Shown here in pieces: positions 25,502 through 34,673 of a stretch of DNA of 64,000 nucleotides (position 1 is its first letter; every line of letters starts with the position of its first letter). The notes under the pieces were generated by a model that saw nothing but the letters and a program-made list of their open reading frames with translations, was not told the origin of the DNA and made no database searches. Origin of the DNA: Pseudobdellovibrio sp031428275 (GTDB taxonomy: Bacteria; Bdellovibrionota; Bdellovibrionia; Bdellovibrionales; Bdellovibrionaceae); NCBI GenBank assembly GCA_031428275.1, contig JANPPC010000045.1, forward strand, positions 1 to 64,000, given 5' to 3'. The translations under genes and the position numbers were made by a program.

Positions 25502-28500
25502 ATGAGCTTAGCTAATTACATGTTCACGTCGGTTGTTGTAATAGCGTCTTTGATGTCGGGTTGTTTGCCTACGGAAAAAGGAATCAGCTCGGATATGCTT
25601 AGTTCAATCGGTGCATCAGCCCCGGACGGGTTTAAAGGTGTCACGATGGTTGAAACTATTTCATCAACTAAGCTGAAAGCAAGTTGGGATGAGTCGACTG
25701 ATGCAGAAACAGTAGGTTATGCCATTTACGATGCAACAAACTTACTCGTACCAAAATTGATCACGACGGTGAAGGCTCCGGCCAGTTCAATTACTCTTAA
25801 TAACCTAGTGCCTCAACAAATGTACGCGCTGCGCGTTCGTAAAATCAATTCGAAACTTAAAGAAGATGATAACGTTATTTTTCGTTACGGTATCCCTTAC
25901 GGTGGCGCAATTAGCGCAGACATCATTAATTCAACGACGGTCGATATTAATTTCTCTGATATGTCAGATGCACAGTTGGCAACCGTTTATTGTAAGTATG
26001 GGCTTGGAGCAGTTCTTTTCAGTTCTGTGGCTGTCGTTACAGATACAACTAAAACGAAAGCTCGCGTAACCGGTTTAATCGGCGGAGAGACCTATACATG
26101 TCGCGTTGGAATTAATGTCCAAGGTTTTGAAGATAATAACACTAGCGTGGTTACCTTTATTCCGTTGGGTGTCGCAACGCAATTGGTGTTCTTGAACCAA
26201 CCCTCGAATTCTCCGGCGGGTATTGCGTGGTCAAGTCAACCCGTTGTCGAGATTAAAGATGTGAATGGCAACACGGTGACGGCTGGCCCCGATTCAAACG
26301 CCGTAATTACGTTAACATTCTCTACGACTTCACCAACGGGCGGTTCGATCGTGGGTCAAACCGCGGTGACCGCTTTCAAAGGGGTCGCGACCTTTAGCGG
26401 TTTAAAAATTAACGAGGCGGGTAGTAAGCTACTAACGGCTTCAAAACCGGATAACTCAGGACAAATAAATGGCGCCGGAGTTTTAACCGCTGATTCAACT
26501 TCTTTTTTAATTAGCCCGGGCGCAGTTAGTGCCGCCGAAACTAAAATTGCTATTTCTCCATCGGTTCCGCCTAATCCGGCGCAAATCGCCGATGGAAATG
26601 CTTCTTATAGCGTAACGATTACCTTGAAAGATCAGTACGCTAACCCGATCTCGGGTATCAGACCAAGTTTTGTTTCAAACATCAGTGGCGATACTTTGAT
26701 TCAGCCGAGCACAAATTCAAATGCACTGGGCGTTGCGACTGGATCAATCGCATCAATTTTTTCGGACGAAGTTGCACCGTTTAGAACTTTAAGTGTTTCA
26801 GCACCGGCGGGATTAGGTTCGGTCACGACACTTGCGCCCTTCGTCGCGGGTACGGCGGCTAAAGTGGCTTACGTTATTCAACCGGTTAATTCACCGGGCG
26901 GCGCGGGTAATCTAAATTCAATTCAAGTGGCTGTGCAAGATGTGAACGGAAATATCGTTCGCTCTGGAGCTGCGGCCTCTTCAAATATTACGATCACCAT
27001 TTCGAATAACGTGGGCGGCGCTTTACTTTCGGGTACGACAACGGTGCAAGCGGTGAATGGTATTGCAGTATTCAACGATCTTGGTATTGATAAAACGGCG
27101 ATCGGTTATAAACTGCAGGCTAGCTCGGGCAGTTTTATTCCGGCTTTTTCGAACTCATTTAATATTACCGCAGGTACTCCGCAAAAAATCGTTATTGCGG
27201 GTGCATCGACTGTTATTTCGGGAAGTTGTAGTGCGGCCCTAACCGTGCAACTGCAAGATAACGGCGGAAATCCGGCGAATGCGATTCAAAATACGCAGGT
27301 GACTTTTACGGGCTTAGGCGGGGCTTCGCTGTATTCAAGTAGCGCTTGCGGTGGGTCAGCACTTGGAACCAATCTTACTTTCACTGCCGGTACCAACATT
27401 CGTACTGTTTATTTAAAAGATCCCGTCGGCGAACGTTTGAGTTTATTAGTTAGAGATACCGGGAATGCTTTAACCAGCGGTACGCGCACAGTTGATGTAA
27501 CACCTAGTAAAATCAGTTTAACGGCTTATATGCCTTCGCCGCCGTCGGCGGCGAATACGCCGATGAGTTTTGTTTCGGGCGCGTGTTCGCCGGCATTTAC
27601 GGTGTTTCCGGCTGGTGAAAATGGCGCGGTCGCTCCATTATTTTCGACAGCAACAATTGCAATTACTGGAATTTCTGCTAGTAGCGCGATCGTGTATTCA
27701 GATTCGCTTTGCACGAATGCAGTCAACGCTTCGGCGGTTCTGCTACCGGTGACGTACGGTGGTTTATATCCGATTAAGCTTTACATGAAGGATAACAAAG
27801 CTGAAACGTTTAGTATTAATGTGGCCGACGTTAATGCCGTTATGGTCACAACGACTGCTTCGCAAAATATTACGGTTTTGCCGTCTAATATTTATTTTGC
27901 GGGACCAAGTACGGTTGTTGCGGGTCGTTGCTCGACCGTTTTTACGATCAAACTTCGGGATGCTGCGGCCAATGATGTGAGCCCGGCTGCTGACACGGTT
28001 TTAAGTATCGTTGGTCTCTCGACAAGTATCGACGGTAAATTTTATACCTCGCCAAGTTGTGCGGGTGCACCTATTACAACATCTTTAACCATTCCAGCGG
28101 GCGCAAGTTCGATGGCTGTTTATTTAAAAGATACAACTTCGGAAGCGCTAAACATTCGCTTGACTGACCCAACAGGTTCGATGGAGCAATCGCAAACTTT
28201 AGCGGTTTCAATTTCTCCGGCTTCATTCAAAGTCAGTGGTCCATCAATGACAAGCGTAGGTACCGGAATTTGCGCAGGCCCTTTTACGGTTAACACGATG
28301 GACGGCGCGGCGACGCCAAACGTTACGGCTGCCGTTTCTTCGATCACGGCTAATTTAAGTACGGCCGGTTTTACGACTGGCTTTGAATTAGCGGCAAAGT
28401 TTTACAGTAACAACGCGTGTACCACCGCGATTAACCAAGTCACATTTGCGCCGGGCGATTCAGCAAAAACATTTTACTACAAAGGCCAGTATCCCTTTGC

Positions 28501-31339
28501 GAGTGTTGTCTTAACGGCGGCTGATCCGGCACTGGTCTTAACCGATGGAACAATGAATTGGACGATTACGGCGGCAAAAGGTTGGCTAGGACCATTGGGC
28601 CAATTGAATGATGCTAACGGTGACTTACTTTGGTTTAGAACAGGCGTAAAGCCAGTTGCGGGCCGCGTAGACTTCCCAAGCCGTGTACGCTCAATTAAAT
28701 TTGATGATGCAAAACAATTCTTGTACGTGATCGATAGCGATTCGCACAAAGTTTTAAAATATGATTACACGAACCAGCGCTATGTGGGTTGGATTGGAAT
28801 GTTCGTCAATCCGCAGAATATGGCCCGCAATATTTCGGGAAGTAAGCAATCGCTTTACCCGTCGCTTCCGTCGCCGGCGGCGTGTATCGCGGTCAGCAGT
28901 AGCCAAGTAACGCCGGGCTGGTGTACGGGCGGTATGTCGAGCTGGCAGAATAATATGTCTTCAAGCGGAGCCATGCGCGATCCGACAGCGCTGGCAATTG
29001 ATGCCAACTACGTTTACGTGACTCAGCAGAATGCTCATACAGTTAACCGCTATGATGCAGCTTCGGGTGCTTTCAAAGGCTGGATCGGTTTAGTTGGTTC
29101 AACTCCAACGGGAGCTTCAACCGGAGGGCCGGGTACTTGTACGACTGTGACTCCAGGTAACGTGACGCCGGGCTGGTGCGTCGGTGGTACTTCGACAATT
29201 AATCCAAGCGGTACGGCTGCGTGGGGTTTCGGCGCGGGTGGGCTTTACACACCGATGGCCGTAGCCGTTGATGCAACCTACCTTTACGTGGGAACGCAAG
29301 GCGCGGTCTTAAGATATAAAGTTTCGGATGGCTCTTACGATGGTTTTATCGGAAAAGTTTACACCACTTCACCGACCAGTTCCGGTTGTACGGGTTTATC
29401 AGATGGCGCGCAGACTCCGGGCTGGTGTAAGGGCGGAACTTACCGTCGCACATACAGTCAGGCCGAGATTAACTCCGGCGGAATTTACGAGCCTAAAAAT
29501 ATCACCGTTAGATCAAATATTCTCTACGTTATGGATAATAATTACGGCGGCAATATTTCGACTTACAACGCGACGACGGGTGCATTCATTAAAGTGCTTC
29601 CAAGCTTAGCTAGAAACTGGCAAGGCGCTTTTGCGATGACTTACGATAATGTGACAAGTCGTCGATACGTAGCAGACTCACAGCGCGTGATTGCAATTGA
29701 TGACGACGGCTTGGTACTAGGCTGGCTTGGAAAAATCGCGACGAATTCAAGTATGACAAACTCGCTGGGTAATATGTCGTCGTGTTCAAGTTTAGCGATT
29801 TATGCAAACACGCCGGGTTGGTGTTTAAATGGAACTTCAAAAGCGGGGTTAGACGAACAAGCTTTCGTTGAAGCTTTCTCGATTGAAAGTGACGGGCTGG
29901 GAAATATTTTAGTTGGTCAAGGGCGCGGCCCCGGAATTAAAAAATTCGCTGCAGAGACCGGGCAATACCTAGGTTCGCTGGCTTATTCAAGTGCCGCACC
30001 AAACGAATGGAGTGCCGACGCTGACGTTCTTTCTGAATCGTACGGAATGTCTGATGGGGACTTTTGGTCGCCGATTACTTCGTACTCAGACGGAACACAC
30101 TTATACGTAGCCGATTCGGGTAACGGGCGTATAAAGAAATTGAATTTAGCAAATGGTTCACTGGTGGGAATGATCGGTGCAAATACGACGGTTCCGACCG
30201 GCGGCGTCAGTAACAACTGTTTAGTGGCTAATGCGATGGCGCCTTCACCAACTTGGTGTACCGGGGCTTTGCCGAACCCATGGTCGGTATTCCGCGATTT
30301 TACGGGAATTACGAATTCGAACGGAATCATGCATCGACCTGCGGGCATAACGGGTGACGGTACCTACATTTACGTCACTGATAACGGTTTACATCGTATT
30401 TATAAATTTCGTAGCAGTGACGGTGTATACATGGGTTGGTTGGGTGGAATTAACCAATCACCTTCGGGTGGAGCCGCCGGTTGTAACGGAGCTGCGCCGG
30501 GAACCTTTACCCCGGGTTGGTGTTTAGGCGGGTATCCGCAAGCGGGATCAATCGACGGTACGCTGAATGGGCCAGGAGGGATACTTCATCATTCAGGCAT
30601 TCTGTATGTTGTCGACGGCTACAATCATCGCGTCAGTCGTTACGCGGCTGACTCGGGTGCCTTCATGGGCTGGATTGGAAGAGTTAATACAGCCCCGACG
30701 GGCGGTTGCACGCCGGCATCGAATGGTGCTTATTCAGTATCTGAAGATGGCTGGTGTATTGGTGGAACATCAACGGCGTCGTCAAACCCTGGTGATCGCG
30801 GGGGTGGTTTTGCCTTCGAGGGAAGCGTTTATGGCGGTATCACGACGGACGGTACAAACTTATATATATCAAATTACTATAATTACCGCATAGATCAATA
30901 TTCTTTGGGCGGCAAATGGCAGAAATCGGTTCGTTTACTAGTGAATAATTACGTCCAAACTTGGACTAGTAATCGCACGACGTTAGCCGGTTGGAATAAC
31001 GGGTGGACGTTTCTTCCGATGAATCTTTGGGGTGACGGGACAAATCTATACGGGACTTCAAATGGTGGTATGGGCTCTAACAATCTGGTTTATAAAATGG
31101 ATATTGCTACGGGTTCTGTACTGGGTTGGCAAGGCGCGATCTTAACGGCTCCTTCTGACGGCGAAACTGCGGCGTGTGTGGGTGCAACCGGAACAACGCC
31201 GGGCTGGTGTCGTGGCGGTAATGCTGTGAATGGCTACCGTCTAGGCCAGTATTCTGATCTTCGCGGTGTTTCAGGTGACGCCTATTTCATTTACATTACT
31301 GACGTGACCAATAGCCGTATTCAGAGATTACCGAAATAG
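25502..31339 (+). CDS. Giant surface lipoprotein 1: FN3/Ig-like modules plus TPGWC propeller
   Basis: A 1945-residue predicted lipoprotein. ATG 25502 has GGGAG upstream and gives a lipobox MSGC with Cys at residue 21; the longer frame from 25454 is not needed. In order: one or two fibronectin III-like domains (about 40-230), three invasin/Big-type Ig-like domains (about 232-555), and four modules of about 115 residues, each with a conserved Cys pair (about 557-1030). A C-terminal part (about 1030-1945) looks like an NHL-type beta-propeller, with eight insertions containing a TPGWC-x-GG signature. No catalytic residues are visible. It probably serves adhesion or surface structure. First of three giant lipoprotein genes in one transcript. 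Confidence 0.85.
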   Translation: MSLANYMFTSVVVIASLMSGCLPTEKGISSDMLSSIGASAPDGFKGVTMVETISSTKLKASWDESTDAETVGYAIYDATNLLVPKLITTVKAPASSITLNNLVPQQMYALRVRKINSKLKEDDNVIFRYGIPYGGAISADIINSTTVDINFSDMSDAQLATVYCKYGLGAVLFSSVAVVTDTTKTKARVTGLIGGETYTCRVGINVQGFEDNNTSVVTFIPLGVATQLVFLNQPSNSPAGIAWSSQPVVEIKDVNGNTVTAGPDSNAVITLTFSTTSPTGGSIVGQTAVTAFKGVATFSGLKINEAGSKLLTASKPDNSGQINGAGVLTADSTSFLISPGAVSAAETKIAISPSVPPNPAQIADGNASYSVTITLKDQYANPISGIRPSFVSNISGDTLIQPSTNSNALGVATGSIASIFSDEVAPFRTLSVSAPAGLGSVTTLAPFVAGTAAKVAYVIQPVNSPGGAGNLNSIQVAVQDVNGNIVRSGAAASSNITITISNNVGGALLSGTTTVQAVNGIAVFNDLGIDKTAIGYKLQASSGSFIPAFSNSFNITAGTPQKIVIAGASTVISGSCSAALTVQLQDNGGNPANAIQNTQVTFTGLGGASLYSSSACGGSALGTNLTFTAGTNIRTVYLKDPVGERLSLLVRDTGNALTSGTRTVDVTPSKISLTAYMPSPPSAANTPMSFVSGACSPAFTVFPAGENGAVAPLFSTATIAITGISASSAIVYSDSLCTNAVNASAVLLPVTYGGLYPIKLYMKDNKAETFSINVADVNAVMVTTTASQNITVLPSNIYFAGPSTVVAGRCSTVFTIKLRDAAANDVSPAADTVLSIVGLSTSIDGKFYTSPSCAGAPITTSLTIPAGASSMAVYLKDTTSEALNIRLTDPTGSMEQSQTLAVSISPASFKVSGPSMTSVGTGICAGPFTVNTMDGAATPNVTAAVSSITANLSTAGFTTGFELAAKFYSNNACTTAINQVTFAPGDSAKTFYYKGQYPFASVVLTAADPALVLTDGTMNWTITAAKGWLGPLGQLNDANGDLLWFRTGVKPVAGRVDFPSRVRSIKFDDAKQFLYVIDSDSHKVLKYDYTNQRYVGWIGMFVNPQNMARNISGSKQSLYPSLPSPAACIAVSSSQVTPGWCTGGMSSWQNNMSSSGAMRDPTALAIDANYVYVTQQNAHTVNRYDAASGAFKGWIGLVGSTPTGASTGGPGTCTTVTPGNVTPGWCVGGTSTINPSGTAAWGFGAGGLYTPMAVAVDATYLYVGTQGAVLRYKVSDGSYDGFIGKVYTTSPTSSGCTGLSDGAQTPGWCKGGTYRRTYSQAEINSGGIYEPKNITVRSNILYVMDNNYGGNISTYNATTGAFIKVLPSLARNWQGAFAMTYDNVTSRRYVADSQRVIAIDDDGLVLGWLGKIATNSSMTNSLGNMSSCSSLAIYANTPGWCLNGTSKAGLDEQAFVEAFSIESDGLGNILVGQGRGPGIKKFAAETGQYLGSLAYSSAAPNEWSADADVLSESYGMSDGDFWSPITSYSDGTHLYVADSGNGRIKKLNLANGSLVGMIGANTTVPTGGVSNNCLVANAMAPSPTWCTGALPNPWSVFRDFTGITNSNGIMHRPAGITGDGTYIYVTDNGLHRIYKFRSSDGVYMGWLGGINQSPSGGAAGCNGAAPGTFTPGWCLGGYPQAGSIDGTLNGPGGILHHSGILYVVDGYNHRVSRYAADSGAFMGWIGRVNTAPTGGCTPASNGAYSVSEDGWCIGGTSTASSNPGDRGGGFAFEGSVYGGITTDGTNLYISNYYNYRIDQYSLGGKWQKSVRLLVNNYVQTWTSNRTTLAGWNNGWTFLPMNLWGDGTNLYGTSNGGMGSNNLVYKMDIATGSVLGWQGAILTAPSDGETAACVGATGTTPGWCRGGNAVNGYRLGQYSDLRGVSGDAYFIYITDVTNSRIQRLPK
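27172..28590 (+). repeat. Four Cys-pair modules in giant lipoprotein 1
   Basis: The coding region encodes four successive modules of about 115 residues. Each has a first Cys in a GxC(S/A)xxFT-like strand (SGSCSAALTV, SGACSPAFTV, AGRCSTVFTI, GTGICAGPFTV). A second follows in a (F/L/V)YSxxxC strand (YSSSACG, YSDSLCT, YTSPSCA, YSNNACT), so one disulfide per module is likely. Confidence 0.7.
28860..31210 (+). repeat. Eight TPGWC-bearing propeller repeats
   Basis: The TPGWC-x-GG signature or a close variant is encoded near 28910, 29165, 29413, 29808, 30246, 30508, 30745 and 31196. Each lies 8-17 residues after another Cys and follows a GW(I/L)G-x-x-x-x-x-P(T/S) strand turn. Between signatures are NHL-like strands (LYVxDxxxxRIxxY). 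Base conservation is visible (cgccgggctggtgt recurs). Confidence 0.75.
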
Positions 31340-31352
31340 GACGATAACTTAA

Positions 31353-34300
31353 GTGGAGACAAAATTGATTTTACTAGCAAGTCAGCGAAATTTAAAATGG
31401 GGGAACAGACTAATTTTATTAGTCTGTTCTTTCGTTTTAATTTCATGCCAAGTTGGCGGCGAAGTGATTGGATCGACGAATGTTAGTCAAGATTCAGATC
31501 AAATTATCGTGACTCAACCAACAATAGCGCTGCCGGCCTTGAATCCGTACTATTCGAGAACAAGCTCTGTTACGATCACCGGCACATGCATGTTGGGTAA
31601 TACGGTTTACATCCAGGGTGCAGCGCAAGATCAAGTGCAGTGTACAAGCTCAATTTTTAGTTTTACGGTCAATAAAGCCGTCGATGGAATTTATAATTAT
31701 TTAATCACGCAAGAGAATGCTAAAGGTCAGTTTTCAAAACCGACCGGGTTTGTATGGATTCGTAAAACTAGCGTTTCTCAGCCTATTATTAGCGACCCAG
31801 TCTTAAATCCATTTTTATCTTCGACAAGCTCTTTACTGATTAAAGGATTTTGCGAAAGTGGTGCGACGATTAGCTTAACGGGGGACGGAGTCGGTTCAAC
31901 TGTCTGCGCGAATTCAGAATATCAAATTAATTTGATCAAATCCGTTGACGGAAACTACGCAATTAATGTTTTACAAACGGATCAAGCGGGAAATACGGCA
32001 TTAATTCCCCTGGTATGGAATAAAGCTTTACTTATTGCCACGCCTGCGGTGGCTTCAGTTCCGGTCGATACATTAATACCGATTTCGGCGATTGGCGGAT
32101 CGGGCGTTTATACTTACACATTAGAAACCAATGCTTCAGGTGGTACGCTTGATCTTAATGCGCGAACTTACCGAACGGGTCCGCTAGCGAACGTCATTGA
32201 CCGAATTCGCGTTAATGATTCAGTGGGATCGATCGTCTACATGAATATTACGACGGTTGCGGGCGTGCCTGACCACTTGGTATTTGAAAGTGATAGCGGT
32301 AACGAACAGTCGCAATCGATTGGCTTGGATTTAACCTACCCACTAAAAGTTAAAGTGACCGACGCCTTCGGTAACGGAATCAGTAATTATCCGCTTTATT
32401 TTCAAACGATCAGTGGCAATCACGAAATTGTTAGTTCGTCTGCGCAGTTTTCGAATTTGCAAGGGGTTGCGCAATTGACAGTTCGTGCCGGTGCCGACGA
32501 TGTGATCAGTCAGGTTCGTGTCGGACCGTTTCTATCGATTTTGCCTGATGTAAATAACAGTGATTCAGCCATTCTGACTTACAAGCAATATTCGGTGTAT
32601 GCAAATAAGGGCGCGATGGGATCAACATTTAGTTTAGGCCAAAACCCAACGCAAGTTATTTCGAGAGATATTAACGGCGACGGAAGACCAGACCTCATTA
32701 TTTTAAATTCTTCTGATCCTAGTATTGGTATTATGCTTTCTGCGGGTGGCGGGCTTTACTTGCCAATGACGAAAGTGAATCCCATCTGCAATACGCCGAA
32801 CGCTTTAGAAATTGCTGATGTGAATGAAGATTCAAGATTAGACCTGACGGTTACTTGCGGAAATTCTTTAACGACGTCGATGCAAGTATTTACGGGGCTT
32901 GGTGACGGATCGTTTAATTCGGCAGTGAACATTCTGATTGACCCGAATGAATACATTCCAACCGGGCTTGCGATCGTTGACGTCGATCTTGACGGCCATC
33001 TTGATTTAGTTTCAACCGCAGCCGGAAGTGCGATGATCTTCGTACGGCGTGGTAATGTTAACGGTACATTTACGGCACCAGTTTCGTATTCCGTGGGTGG
33101 TTCGCCTTCGGTCGTGAAATCTTTGAAAGTCAACAATGATAGTTTTGTCGACTTGGTCGTACTTAATTCGGGCGACAACAATGCAACGGTCTTATTGAAT
33201 AACGGCTTCGGAGTGTTTACGCCTTTGCAAGTTTACGATACCGGTGCGGGCCCTATCAATATGGTTACAGCTGACTTCAATAGCGACGGCTACGATGATA
33301 TTGCCGTGGTGAATAACATTGATAGCAGTATCACTGTTTTGATGAATACCACTTCAAATGATTTCTATGAGTCAGTGAACCTGGCTTCGGGCGTTGGTAC
33401 CAATGCGATGGTTGCACTCGATTTTGATAAAGACAATAAAATCGATCTTGCCGTTACCAATGGTTCAGATAATACTGTATCGATTTTTAAGGGCGCGGGT
33501 ACGGGACAGTTCACTGCGTTTGAGGTTGTGCCGGTCGGCACTTATCCGGCCGCTTTGACGGCGGGTGATTTCAATGCAGATACATTTAGCGATTTAATCG
33601 TCATCAACAACGGTGTACGCTTAGTGCAAATGGTGCCAAATCAAAGCGGCGTTAGCTTTGGCTATGTGACGCAAACGATGGGTGGGCCAACGGGTGGTGC
33701 AGCTTTGCGGCTTAATACGAACGGCTTTATGGACATGGCCATTATAAACGCGACTTCTAAGGTTATAGAAATTTTTGAAGGCAAAGGAAATGGCTTATTT
33801 TCTTCGTTGACGACTTTAAATACCTTCGATGCTTCTACGAAAATAATCACGGCCGATATCCGAAATAATAGCCGTAAAGATATTATCGTGAATCAACCGA
33901 ATTTTTCGAAAGTACGGGTCTTTTTGTCGCAAGCAACGGGTGGTGGTTTTGATTTACCAATTGACTACACCGTTGGGACAACGCCGTCTGCGATTCTGAT
34001 CTTAGATATTAATGAAGACGGTAAGCTCGACTTAATTGTCACGAATTCCGGTACAAACAACGTCAGCGTACTTTTAGGCATCGGCGACGGCACCTTTCAA
34101 AATAAAATTGATTTTCAAGTGGGTGACAGTCCGTCAGCTATTTCTTATGCTGATTTTAACTTAGATCATCGTATAGATTTAGTAGTCACAAACAAAAATA
34201 GTGGTTCGATTAGTATTTTACTGGGTAATGGTAACGGTAGTTTTCAAACGCAAGTTAACTATCAAACCGGCATGAGCCCGGTCGCTATGCGCGCGGTTGA

Positions 34301-34673
34301 CGTTAATCATGACGGTTGTGTCGATGTGGTTACCACTAATAATGGCGACAGCACAGTGGCGGTATTAAAGGGTCGCTGTGACGGATCGTTTCAATCAGCA
34401 CTATTTTATTCAGCCGGTACGAACCCCGAAGGTTTAGCGAGTGGTGACTTTAACGGCGATAACTTCTTAGATTTTGCGGTTATTAATTCGTCTTCACAGT
34501 CAGTCACGATGCTGTATTCTAATTCGATTGGTCAATTTAACTCGACCGTGACATTGACTATGCCTGGAAATATCACCAGCTTATTTTCGATCGATGTGAA
34601 TAAAGATACAGCGACGGATTTAATAATCATAGATCAGAACTCGAACACTTTTGAAACTTTATTGGGGCACTAA
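31353..34673 (+). CDS. Giant surface lipoprotein 2: Ig-like modules plus FG-GAP propeller
   Basis: A 1106-residue predicted lipoprotein. GTG 31353 gives a signal sequence with a lipobox LISC at about residue 32; TTG 31365 with GGAG upstream is an alternative start. Two Ig-like domains (about 48-225, each beginning LNPxxSxTSS and holding a Cys pair) are followed by a cadherin/Big-like pair (about 225-415). Then about 14 FG-GAP/VCBS repeats run to the end, with calcium-loop motifs such as DINGDGRPDL, DFNSDGYDDI and DINEDGKLDL. FG-GAP propellers resemble integrin alpha heads and bind calcium. It is 13 bases after gene 1 and abuts gene 3, so the three are one unit. Confidence 0.85.
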   Translation: METKLILLASQRNLKWGNRLILLVCSFVLISCQVGGEVIGSTNVSQDSDQIIVTQPTIALPALNPYYSRTSSVTITGTCMLGNTVYIQGAAQDQVQCTSSIFSFTVNKAVDGIYNYLITQENAKGQFSKPTGFVWIRKTSVSQPIISDPVLNPFLSSTSSLLIKGFCESGATISLTGDGVGSTVCANSEYQINLIKSVDGNYAINVLQTDQAGNTALIPLVWNKALLIATPAVASVPVDTLIPISAIGGSGVYTYTLETNASGGTLDLNARTYRTGPLANVIDRIRVNDSVGSIVYMNITTVAGVPDHLVFESDSGNEQSQSIGLDLTYPLKVKVTDAFGNGISNYPLYFQTISGNHEIVSSSAQFSNLQGVAQLTVRAGADDVISQVRVGPFLSILPDVNNSDSAILTYKQYSVYANKGAMGSTFSLGQNPTQVISRDINGDGRPDLIILNSSDPSIGIMLSAGGGLYLPMTKVNPICNTPNALEIADVNEDSRLDLTVTCGNSLTTSMQVFTGLGDGSFNSAVNILIDPNEYIPTGLAIVDVDLDGHLDLVSTAAGSAMIFVRRGNVNGTFTAPVSYSVGGSPSVVKSLKVNNDSFVDLVVLNSGDNNATVLLNNGFGVFTPLQVYDTGAGPINMVTADFNSDGYDDIAVVNNIDSSITVLMNTTSNDFYESVNLASGVGTNAMVALDFDKDNKIDLAVTNGSDNTVSIFKGAGTGQFTAFEVVPVGTYPAALTAGDFNADTFSDLIVINNGVRLVQMVPNQSGVSFGYVTQTMGGPTGGAALRLNTNGFMDMAIINATSKVIEIFEGKGNGLFSSLTTLNTFDASTKIITADIRNNSRKDIIVNQPNFSKVRVFLSQATGGGFDLPIDYTVGTTPSAILILDINEDGKLDLIVTNSGTNNVSVLLGIGDGTFQNKIDFQVGDSPSAISYADFNLDHRIDLVVTNKNSGSISILLGNGNGSFQTQVNYQTGMSPVAMRAVDVNHDGCVDVVTTNNGDSTVAVLKGRCDGSFQSALFYSAGTNPEGLASGDFNGDNFLDFAVINSSSQSVTMLYSNSIGQFNSTVTLTMPGNITSLFSIDVNKDTATDLIIIDQNSNTFETLLGH
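32660..34660 (+). repeat. About 14 FG-GAP/VCBS repeats
   Basis: Repeats of about 45-50 residues each contain a DxNxDxxxDL calcium loop and an xVLxNxGxGxF strand turn. Several copies are degenerate (TNGFMDM and DIRNNSRKDI lack acidic ligands), so not all loops should bind calcium. Fourteen copies would make two seven-bladed propellers. Confidence 0.75.
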
